This document shows, in pieces, positions 1 to 6,302 of a DNA stretch of 7,451 nt. Each line of letters opens with the position of its first letter. Position 1 is the first letter of the stretch. A program made the translations under genes and the position numbers. A model generated the notes under the pieces. The model made no database searches. It worked only from the letters and a program-made list of their open reading frames with translations, and had not been told where the DNA came from. The DNA comes from an uncultured Ruminococcus sp. (lineage in GTDB: Bacteria; Bacillota; Clostridia; Oscillospirales; Ruminococcaceae): assembly GCA_947178195.1 (NCBI GenBank), contig CAMWXM010000139.1:1-7451 (forward strand), given 5' to 3'.

Positions 1-5
1 TTAAT

Positions 6-23
6 ATATATATGCATATATAT
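6..23. repeat. 18-bp perfect AT palindrome
   Basis: The alternating AT tract reads identically on both strands around a central TGCA (positions 13-16), with nine complementary bases on each side. Such a tract could extrude as a cruciform or be the remains of a hairpin behind a gene lying left of the window. No T-run follows it, so I do not call it a terminator. Confidence 0.6.
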
Positions 24-60
24 GTATTATACCTTAATCGAGAATCAATAGTAAAGTGAT

Positions 61-90
61 TTGACATAGAAAAGGATGTGATGGTACTAA
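61..90 (+). promoter_or_regulatory. Candidate sigma-A promoter for the protease operon
   Basis: An exact -35 hexamer TTGACA (61-66) is followed after 18 nt by TACTAA (85-90), which is preceded by TG at 82-83, the extended -10 arrangement. Transcription would begin near 97, giving a leader of roughly 108 nt before the protease start. The -10 is only a moderate match, so the assignment rests on the -35 and the extended TG. No better pair was seen nearer the gene. Confidence 0.45.
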
Positions 91-112
91 ATTCGACATA
101 AAGTAGGGTGAT
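61..112 (+). repeat. Imperfect direct repeat around the protease promoter
   Basis: The segment starting TTGACATA at 61 and ending GTGAT at 82 recurs as TCGACATA at 93 ending GTGAT at 112, with about 16 of 20 aligned bases identical and a 2-nt gap. GACATA recurs exactly 32 nt apart. The pentamer GTGAT occurs three times, at 56, 78 and 108. Because the copies sit over the -35 and just past the -10, they could be binding sites for a regulator, but chance similarity in AT-rich DNA is possible. Confidence 0.35.
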
Positions 113-204
113 AAGTTAACATTTAACCAGATTTCTAAAACGATAGAAACGATTACAAATTAAAAAGTTAAAAACGTCTAATAACAGACGGAAAGGAAAT
201 TCCA

Positions 205-1365
205 ATGAATGGTTTAAAAAAAAATATAAGCGCTGCTGCAGCTGCGGCAATGCTTCTGGCAGGAACGGCATTTCCGGTTTCGGCGGATTATGACGTTTGC
301 GATGTAAATAGAGATGGTTTTGTTGGAGGAGCTGACATTGTTCTTTTAAGCAGATATTTACTTGGAGTTTATTCTATATCCAATTACAACCAGCTTGATG
401 TAAACAGAAGCCTTACTGTCGATGATGCCGATGTAGAATGTTTAAATTCAAGACTTCTTGGCGTTACTTACAACGGCGGTTATTTTTCAAAAAAAACAGA
501 AAATGTTGTTTCTTCACCAACTATTTCAGGATTTACTCCAAGTGAATCATCATCAAGCTTAGCCGAACGTACGTATAGAAGATGCCGTTATGAAAATGGT
601 AAGCCTACAGCATTATCAGATTATACCTTAACTCCGACTCCAATGCCGTTAAATAGCGGAGCAAGTTCAAGAGCAGTTGTAGGCAATGATGAAAGGTATG
701 CTGCTTATGGTTCGGAAAATAATGGGATTGTGTATATGGAGGGTATAGGAACAGGTTTTATTGTTGGCGATCATCAGATAGCTACTGCTGCACATTGTAT
801 CTATGGAGATAATACATGGCATTCAATGACAATAAAAACGTATAATTCAAACGGATGTGTAACAGACAATACTTTACACCCTGTAGAAGCTCATGTTCCA
901 AAATCATATGATTATTCAAACATGAATGGTACTATATATGATTATGCTTTAATTACAGTATCAGACGATTTATCAGGCTATGTCCATTTCTCCCTTGGGA
1001 CGCCATATAATGTATCTGCATCGGCTTATTCAAATATTCCCATTTATGTAACAGGTTGTCCGGGAAAAGTTAAAGATGATTACAATTTATCACGTCGTCT
1101 ATATTCAGCAGAAGGAAGCGTAATGGATAAAAATGACAATTTAAAAAACTTTACTGATGTGGTTTGGTATAACGTTGATACATCAAGTGGTGATAGCGGA
1201 GCACCAGTATACACAATTACAAAAATTGGAAGTAAATATGTATATACAGCCATTGCCATTCATCATGGCGGATTAGAGAATGGTCCAAACGGTGGTCCGA
1301 TGATTACACACTATCTTCTCCAGTTTTATAAAAATAATCCAAATGCAAGCTATTCAGCAAATTAA
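205..1365 (+). CDS. Secreted dockerin-bearing V8/BLase-like serine protease
   Basis: This is a Sec-exported serine endopeptidase of the chymotrypsin fold, closest in motif layout to glutamyl endopeptidases (MEROPS S1B). A signal peptide (KK, then an Ala-rich core) ends at VSA, with cleavage likely after A27. A dockerin follows at about 30-88. Its first calcium loop is good (D33, N35, D37, D44). The second is degenerate, with S69 at position 5 and no following Gly. A Ser/Thr-rich linker leads to SSR156-AVVGNDER, which resembles the mature N terminus of Bacillus glutamyl endopeptidases. The triad reads TAAH197C, YD246YAL and GDS331G. H353 in AIHHGG occupies the place of the His that binds substrate glutamate in V8. 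AAAGGA at 192-197, 7 nt upstream, supports the start. The next gene begins 21 nt downstream in the same operon. Protease fold is near certain; Glu specificity is inferred. Confidence 0.94.
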   Translation: MNGLKKNISAAAAAAMLLAGTAFPVSADYDVCDVNRDGFVGGADIVLLSRYLLGVYSISNYNQLDVNRSLTVDDADVECLNSRLLGVTYNGGYFSKKTENVVSSPTISGFTPSESSSSLAERTYRRCRYENGKPTALSDYTLTPTPMPLNSGASSRAVVGNDERYAAYGSENNGIVYMEGIGTGFIVGDHQIATAAHCIYGDNTWHSMTIKTYNSNGCVTDNTLHPVEAHVPKSYDYSNMNGTIYDYALITVSDDLSGYVHFSLGTPYNVSASAYSNIPIYVTGCPGKVKDDYNLSRRLYSAEGSVMDKNDNLKNFTDVVWYNVDTSSGDSGAPVYTITKIGSKYVYTAIAIHHGGLENGPNGGPMITHYLLQFYKNNPNASYSAN

Positions 1366-1373
1366 TAATTAAA

Positions 1374-1379
1374 AGGAGG
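1374..1379 (+). promoter_or_regulatory. Perfect ribosome binding site of the second dockerin gene
   Basis: AGGAGG lies 7 nt before the ATG at 1387 and only 8 nt after the protease stop codon. It fixes the start and suggests strong translation of the second gene from the shared message. Confidence 0.85.
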
Positions 1380-1386
1380 AAATTTT

Positions 1387-2454
1387 ATGAATAAAAAATT
1401 CAAGAAAATATGTTCGATTGTGTTGACATTCGCAATAACAGCAGCTTCTGCAATAAATATGTCGGTTTCCGCCGACAGTACATCAGTGTCTGCTGACTCG
1501 TTCTTCTCATATGTTAATCCTCCATCATTCCTTTCTGATTATACTGTTATTGATGATAAAGGCTTGATGCAAATATATGATGCAGAGTATAAAATACTCA
1601 GTAATCAATATGGTACTCTTTACAGAGCAGACCCGGATTTTAGTTGTGCAAAATTTATTCTCAGTGAAGATGTGAATTATGAAGAGGTAAATGAAAGAGT
1701 TAATGAGATTTTCAAGGAATTTTATCCTGACGATTACCTTTACATTTCATCTGAGGGAATGTCTCGAACTGAATTGATCGACTATGTGAGCAGCTACTAC
1801 CAACCTATTATAAGGTCTGAAACGGTTGACGGCGTTACAACATATACGGTTAGCGTTGCTTATGCAGTTAAAAACCCTGGTGATAAAAGGGTTGTAGCAG
1901 CAAAAAAATACAGCAAAGATTTTATGAAAAAGCTTAATGAAGAAAAGCTTATTTCCGCATTTTACGATTTTGGAGCAGTTTATGAATTTGCCCAATGTTT
2001 TAATGGTGCAATTTTATACTCTTTAGAAGCTGATATTGATTTGATCAATAATTATATTGATGAGCATAATATTGATTGTACCATTAAAAAAGATGATGAT
2101 TACTATCAACTGGAATTTAAAGATGGCACAAAAATGGCTGAAAGACTTTTAACTACGGGTGATATTTATGAAGCAACTTCAATAAAACCTAACTATGTAT
2201 GGGGAACTTTGGATCTTTATTTTGATGTAGATTTGTATGGTAAAAACTCTCTTGAAGAAATTTCTGATGTAACAAACTTAACCGGCGACGCAAATGGCGA
2301 TGGTGAGTTTAACATCAGAGACGCTGCGTTTATAGCTATAGCATGCGCAAAGGGAAAATATGAGGATATTCCCGAATGGGCAGATTATAACGGAGACGGA
2401 GAAAGAAATATACGAGATGCTGCAGCGATTGCAATGTACCTTGCTAAAAAATAG
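1387..2454 (+). CDS. Secreted protein of unknown function with C-terminal dockerin
   Basis: I do not recognise the central region. A signal peptide (basic start NKKFKK, hydrophobic core to about residue 22) is likely cleaved at SVSA29-D30. A second SVSAD copy at 33-37 offers an alternative site. Residues about 40-295 form a charged, Tyr- and Asp-rich soluble domain without a catalytic motif I can name. Two stretches, about 88-120 and 208-245, share the pattern of a strand, an acidic turn, a helix and a strand, and may be an internal duplication. The C terminus (about 297-355) is a canonical dockerin. Its calcium loops are D301-N303-D305-E307-N309-D312 and D333-N335-D337-E339-N341-D344, each followed by an Ala-rich helix. 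It shares an operon with the dockerin protease, so an inhibitor, folding helper or adaptor role is possible, by position only. A terminator follows. Confidence 0.9.
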   Translation: MNKKFKKICSIVLTFAITAASAINMSVSADSTSVSADSFFSYVNPPSFLSDYTVIDDKGLMQIYDAEYKILSNQYGTLYRADPDFSCAKFILSEDVNYEEVNERVNEIFKEFYPDDYLYISSEGMSRTELIDYVSSYYQPIIRSETVDGVTTYTVSVAYAVKNPGDKRVVAAKKYSKDFMKKLNEEKLISAFYDFGAVYEFAQCFNGAILYSLEADIDLINNYIDEHNIDCTIKKDDDYYQLEFKDGTKMAERLLTTGDIYEATSIKPNYVWGTLDLYFDVDLYGKNSLEEISDVTNLTGDANGDGEFNIRDAAFIAIACAKGKYEDIPEWADYNGDGERNIRDAAAIAMYLAKK

Positions 2455-2476
2455 TCATGAGAATAAATATAAAATT

Positions 2477-2508
2477 ACAGCCTGTCTGTGTTCAGACGGG
2501 CTGTTTTT
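2477..2508 (+). terminator. Intrinsic terminator of the dockerin operon
   Basis: An 11-bp stem (2478-2488 with 2493-2503, one G-U pair) has a TGTT loop and is followed directly by five T (2504-2508). An outer A-T pair extends it by one. It begins 23 nt after the stop codon and separates the dockerin operon from the exporter genes. Confidence 0.9.
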
Positions 2509-2538
2509 CCTTTCTTTGGAAGTCTTTTAAAATTATTA

Positions 2539-2567
2539 TTGCAAAAAAAATGGTTATAGTGTAAAAT
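2539..2567 (+). promoter_or_regulatory. Promoter of the ABC exporter operon
   Basis: TTGCAA (2539-2544) and TAAAAT (2562-2567) are separated by exactly 17 nt. They lie just after the terminator and about 33 nt before the first exporter start, giving a short leader. No operator-like dyad was seen over it. Confidence 0.6.
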
Positions 2568-2600
2568 ATAAGTATGATAAAAAATGAATGGTGGTAGAAT

Positions 2601-4309
2601 ATGTTTAAACTAAAGAGATTTTTAAGGAATTACAAAAAGGAGCTTATTCTCGGACCTTTTTTTAAGCTGTTGGAAGCTATATTTGAGCTCATAGTTCCGG
2701 TGGTAATGGCAAAAATAATAGACAACGGCATTACAGCCGGCGATAAGGAATACATTATCAAAATGATAGGACTTATAATTCTGCTGGGGGTCTGCGGACT
2801 TGGGTTTGCGCTTACCTGTCAGTATTTTGCGGCAAAGTGCGCATACGGCTTCGGCACGGATCTGAGAAACGCTCTTTATAGTCATATAAATAAATTTTCT
2901 CATGGGGAGATAGACAAATTCGGAACATCATCTCTTATTACCAGAATAAACAATGACACTATGCTTGCTCAGAACGGAGTTAATATGTTTATTCGTCTTG
3001 CGGTAAGAGCTCCGTTTTTAATTGTGGGAGCAACGATTATATCAATGATGATAGATTTCAAGCTTTCTCTTATACTGCTTGCCGCAGCCGTTCTTATTAC
3101 AATTGTTATAGCATGGGTCAAGAAAAAAACGCTGCCCATGTATAATAAAATACAAAGAGGACTTGATAAAATATCCCTGCTTACAAGAGAAAATCTTGAT
3201 GGCGTAAGGGTCATCAGAGCATTTTCAAAGCAGGATACCGAAACAAAGGAGCTTGAAAAGGAATCGGAACAGCTTTCGGACGCCTGTATCAGAGCAGGAA
3301 GGGTATCAGCAATTTTAAATCCTTTAACATTTGCACTTATGAATCTGGGCATTGTGGCGATAATGTGGTTTGGCGGCATAAGGGTGAACAACGGTTTTCT
3401 TACTCAGGGCGAAATTACTGCTTTTGTAAATTATATGACACAGATACTTCTGGTGCTTATAGTGCTTGCTAATCTGATAGTGATTTTCAGTAAGGCTTCT
3501 TCCTCAGCAGCAAGAATAAATGAAATTTTTGATACTGTTCCGACGATCAACGATCGGGATAACAGTGAATTTGATTTTTCATCGGCAGCGGTCAGCTTTG
3601 AAAATGTTTCTTTTTCATATCCAGGTTCTTCTGAAAATTCCCTTGAAGGCATTTCCTTTACGCTTAATAAAGGTGAAATTCTGGGAATCATCGGTGGTAC
3701 AGGCTCAGGTAAATCCACCCTTGCAAATCTTATTCCCAGATTTTACGATATAACCTCCGGGAAAATCAACATATTCGGAAATGATATAAAAGATTACAGT
3801 TGTGAAAAGCTCCGTAAAATTATGGGTATCATTCCCCAGAAAGCCGTTTTGTTTTCGGGTACTATTGCCGAAAATATGCGCTGGGCAAAAGAGAACGCCA
3901 CAGAAGAGGAAATCGTTTCCGCATTGAAAACCGCTCAGGCATGGGAATTTGTTTCCGCTTTGCCTGAAAAATCAACACCCATATTTCTCAGGGGGGAAAA
4001 AATCTTTCGGGAGGTCAGCGTCAGAGGCTTACCATAGCAAGAGCGCTGGTGGGCAATCCGCCGATAATAATACTTGACGACAGTATGAGCGCACTGGATT
4101 ACGCTACCGATCTTGCGTTAAGAAAAGCACTTAAAAGCGAGCTTTCCGATTCGGCAGTAATAATGATATCTCAGAGAGCTTCATCGATTCAGAATGCGGA
4201 TAATATAATAGTTCTTGATGATGGCAAACCGGCAGGCTGCGGAACTCATGATGAACTTTTGAAAAATTGTGATGAATATATTGAAATTTATAATTCACAG
4301 ATAAAGTAA
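2601..4309 (+). pseudogene. ABC exporter half-transporter, degenerate subunit, frameshifted
   Basis: This encodes an exporter subunit with six membrane helices (about 15-40, 52-76, 128-150, 153-173, 237-259, 271-297) and a C-terminal ATPase domain. Walker A is GGTGSGK371ST and the Q-loop is Q413. The reading frame then breaks: frame 1 drifts off the family pattern near 466 and stops at 4037 (478 aa). The rest (LSGGQRQRL, Walker B, H-loop) continues in the -1 frame from about 4001 to the stop at 4309. Repaired by one base, the protein is 569 aa, a normal half-transporter length. In that numbering Walker B is ILD493-D494, with Asp for the catalytic Glu, and the H-loop position is Q525 instead of His. 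These are the marks of the degenerate subunit of heterodimeric exporters such as TM287/288 and BmrCD. GGTGG 6 nt before the ATG is a modest ribosome site. The partner gene starts 10 nt downstream. Substrate is unknown. Sequencing error or true mutation cannot be told apart here. Confidence 0.88.
3984..4003 (+). other. Frameshift site before the LSGGQ motif of the first exporter gene
   Basis: Frame 1 carries the protein through STPI (3972-3983), and the -1 frame carries GGKNLSGGQ from 3992 onward, so the break lies here. Two simple repairs exist. One added base in the G6-A6 run (3991-4002) gives LRGGKN. Removing two bases from the ATAT at 3981-3984 gives PISQGGKN. Both resemble family members. 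The homopolymer run makes a one-base loss or misread the likelier cause. Confidence 0.85.
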
Positions 4310-4319
4310 GGAGAAAAAA

Positions 4320-6065
4320 ATGTTCAAGACGCTTTTAAGAATTTTAAAATATGCAAAGCCATATAAGCTTTCTCTGATTGCAGCAATTGTTTTTTCCTTT
4401 ATCGGGGTCATGCTTTCTCTTTTCGTACCTGTAATTGTGGGAAAAGGAGTGGATATTATTGTAGGCGAGGGAAATGTTAATTTTACAGAGCTTGTAAAAA
4501 TCTGCATTATTCTTGCCGCAGCCGTTGTTGTAAGCGCATTGTTTCAATGGCTTACCTCTCTTGCCACAAATCGTCTTTCCTACAATACCATAAAAGATAT
4601 ACGGATAGATTATTTTAACAAGCTTGGAAAAGTCCCTCTTAAATTTATTGACGGCTCTGCCAGAGGTGAACTTATCGGCAGAGCGGTAAATGACATTGAG
4701 ACTGTTTCAGATGGTCTTATTCAGGGGTTTACTCAGCTATTCAGCGGAGTTGTCACTATTTTGGGAACGCTTGTATTTATGCTGACCATAAATGTTAAAA
4801 TTGCGTTTATAGTAGTTATCCTTACGCCTGTTTCACTTTTTACCGCAGCTATCATTACAAAGCTCAGCCATGATTCCTTTGCCAAGCAGTCAGATTTCCG
4901 TGGAGAGCTGAGCAGCTTTACGGAAGAAATGGTCGGAAGTCAGAAGGTCATAAAGGCGTTTTCATATGAAAAACGCTCCGAAAAGAAATTTTCGGAGATA
5001 AATGATAATATTAAAAAAAGCGGTGTAAGGTCGGTGTTTTTTTCATCAATGACAAATCCTACAACAAGATTTGTAAACGGTCTTATATATGCTGCCGTAG
5101 GTGCTGCAGGGGCACTCAGCGCAAAAGGTGCGGTAGGATTTCTCGGTACTATCACAAAGGGTCAGCTTTCCTCATTTCTGCTCTATTCAAATCAGTATAC
5201 AAAACCCTTTAATGAAATTTCAGGGGTAGTTACTGAGCTTCAGAATGCGGTGGCTTCTGCTAAAAGAGTATTTGCGGTTATTGACGAGCCGGCTGAAAGC
5301 TCTGATGAAAATAAAATGGTTCTGGAGCACTGTGATGGAAGCCTGTCAATAAAAAATGTGGAATTCTCATATATTCCCGAAAAAAAGCTTATCAGAAATT
5401 TTTCGCTTGATGTAAAGCCGGGACAGAAAATTGCTATTGTAGGACCTACTGGCTGTGGAAAGACCACTGTAATAAATCTGCTACTGAGATTTTATGATAT
5501 AAATTCAGGGGTTATCAGGCTTTCAGGTATAGATACCATGGAAATGACTCGTTCAAGCCTTCGTTCGCAATTTGGTATGGTTTTACAGGATACATGGCTT
5601 TTTTCGGGAACTGTAGCTGAAAATATAGCCTATGGCAAACCTGATGCCACAAGAGAAGAAATAATAGAAGCCGCAAAGGCTGTTCATGCCCATAGTTTTA
5701 TAAAACGTCTGCCACAGGGGTATGATACTCTTATAAACGAAGAGGGCAGCGGTCTTTCTCAGGGACAGAAACAGCTTATCTCTATTGCAAGGATCATGAT
5801 AACAGATCCGCCTATGCTCATACTTGACGAGGCTACCTCCAGTATCGATATCAGGACTGAGCAGCGGATACAGCGAGCCTTTGAAAAAATAATGAAGGAC
5901 AAAACAAGCTTTATTATCGCTCACCGTCTTTCCACTATAAAAAATGCCGATACAATACTTGTAATGAAGGACGGTAATATTATAGAACAGGGAAATCATC
6001 AGCAGCTTATGGATAAAAAAGGATTTTATGAAAATCTTTATCATAGCCAGTTTGCATCTGCGTGA
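4320..6065 (+). CDS. ABC exporter half-transporter, catalytic subunit
   Basis: This is an intact 581-residue membrane ATPase, partner of the upstream subunit and likely a multidrug, lipid or peptide exporter; the substrate cannot be read from the sequence. Six membrane helices are visible (about 17-42, 58-82, 138-158, 160-180, 248-272, 278-300). The ATPase domain has Walker A GPTGCGK381TT, Q-loop Q423, Walker B LILD503-E504 with the catalytic Glu, and H535 in the H-loop (IAHRLS). Its signature is L479-SQGQ rather than LSGGQ. In a heterodimer this altered signature faces the degenerate Walker site of subunit 1, while the normal LSGGQ of subunit 1 completes the active site here. AAGGAG (4308-4313) overlaps the stop codon of the upstream gene and sits 6 nt before the ATG, so translation is probably coupled. 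A long hairpin follows the stop by one base. Confidence 0.97.
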   Translation: MFKTLLRILKYAKPYKLSLIAAIVFSFIGVMLSLFVPVIVGKGVDIIVGEGNVNFTELVKICIILAAAVVVSALFQWLTSLATNRLSYNTIKDIRIDYFNKLGKVPLKFIDGSARGELIGRAVNDIETVSDGLIQGFTQLFSGVVTILGTLVFMLTINVKIAFIVVILTPVSLFTAAIITKLSHDSFAKQSDFRGELSSFTEEMVGSQKVIKAFSYEKRSEKKFSEINDNIKKSGVRSVFFSSMTNPTTRFVNGLIYAAVGAAGALSAKGAVGFLGTITKGQLSSFLLYSNQYTKPFNEISGVVTELQNAVASAKRVFAVIDEPAESSDENKMVLEHCDGSLSIKNVEFSYIPEKKLIRNFSLDVKPGQKIAIVGPTGCGKTTVINLLLRFYDINSGVIRLSGIDTMEMTRSSLRSQFGMVLQDTWLFSGTVAENIAYGKPDATREEIIEAAKAVHAHSFIKRLPQGYDTLINEEGSGLSQGQKQLISIARIMITDPPMLILDEATSSIDIRTEQRIQRAFEKIMKDKTSFIIAHRLSTIKNADTILVMKDGNIIEQGNHQQLMDKKGFYENLYHSQFASA

Positions 6066-6066
6066 T

Positions 6067-6120
6067 TTAAGGCAGCATCGCACAAAGTCTTTAGGCGGTT
6101 TTTGTGCGGTGTTGCCTTAA
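6067..6120 (+). terminator. Long hairpin behind the exporter operon, probable terminator
   Basis: A 20-bp stem pairs 6067-6086 with 6101-6120 with only two G-U pairs, closing a 14-nt loop. It starts one base after the stop codon at 6063-6065. No T-run follows the 3' arm, so it is not a classic intrinsic terminator. It could end transcription with help, protect the 3' end of the message, or be a copy of a dispersed palindromic repeat. The loop bases GGCGGTT (6094-6100) are complementary to AACCGCC at 6139-6145, which would allow a pseudoknot. Confidence 0.55.
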
Positions 6121-6223
6121 TATTTCATAAAAGGAAATAACCGCCCTGAGCTACCAAATTAAGAACTATTATTACTTTAATAGCTTACTTCTGCTTTTAG
6201 CTGCTTATTTATTTTTCCTAACC

Positions 6224-6252
6224 TTGACAAATGATGAGTTTTAATATATAAT
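6224..6252 (+). promoter_or_regulatory. Consensus sigma-A promoter of the TPR gene
   Basis: TTGACA (6224-6229) and TATAAT (6247-6252) match the consensus at every base with the optimal 17-nt spacer. Transcription should start near 6259, leaving a leader of about 43 nt with GAAGGGG (6288-6294) as ribosome site. The remainder of the gap (6146-6223) is AT-rich and shows nothing else I can support. Confidence 0.88.
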
Positions 6253-6302
6253 TAATTTATAGATTCTTTTACCAGAAAAATACAATTGAAGGGGTAAATT
6301 AT

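Noticed and set aside
6..23. AT palindrome as an origin or attachment site
   Set aside because: There are no iterons, DnaA boxes, integrase gene or second copy in the window. Simple alternating AT tracts are common in AT-rich intergenic DNA.
175..190. Hairpin CGTCT/AGACG just before the protease ribosome site as a riboswitch
   Set aside because: It is a lone 5-bp stem with a 6-nt loop. No conserved riboswitch core is visible in the roughly 108-nt leader.
3991..4004. Programmed -1 ribosomal frameshifting at G6-A6
   Set aside because: The codon pairs in frame (GGG-GAA, GAA-AAA, AAA-ATC) do not let both tRNAs re-pair after a one-base slip. The G-run lies directly against the A-run instead of about 10 nt upstream as a stimulator would. 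ABC exporters of this type are not known to use recoding. An indel explains it more simply.
4049..4309. Separate small gene starting at GTG 4049
   Set aside because: It starts inside the ATPase domain, after the signature motif, with no ribosome site. It is the tail of the frameshifted exporter gene.
5583..6083. Long minus-strand reading frame (166 codons)
   Set aside because: It lies entirely opposite the conserved ATPase domain of the catalytic exporter subunit, has no ribosome site and encodes a low-complexity Cys/Tyr/Phe-rich product. The same holds for the shorter minus-strand frames at 1747-1995 and 2969-3391.
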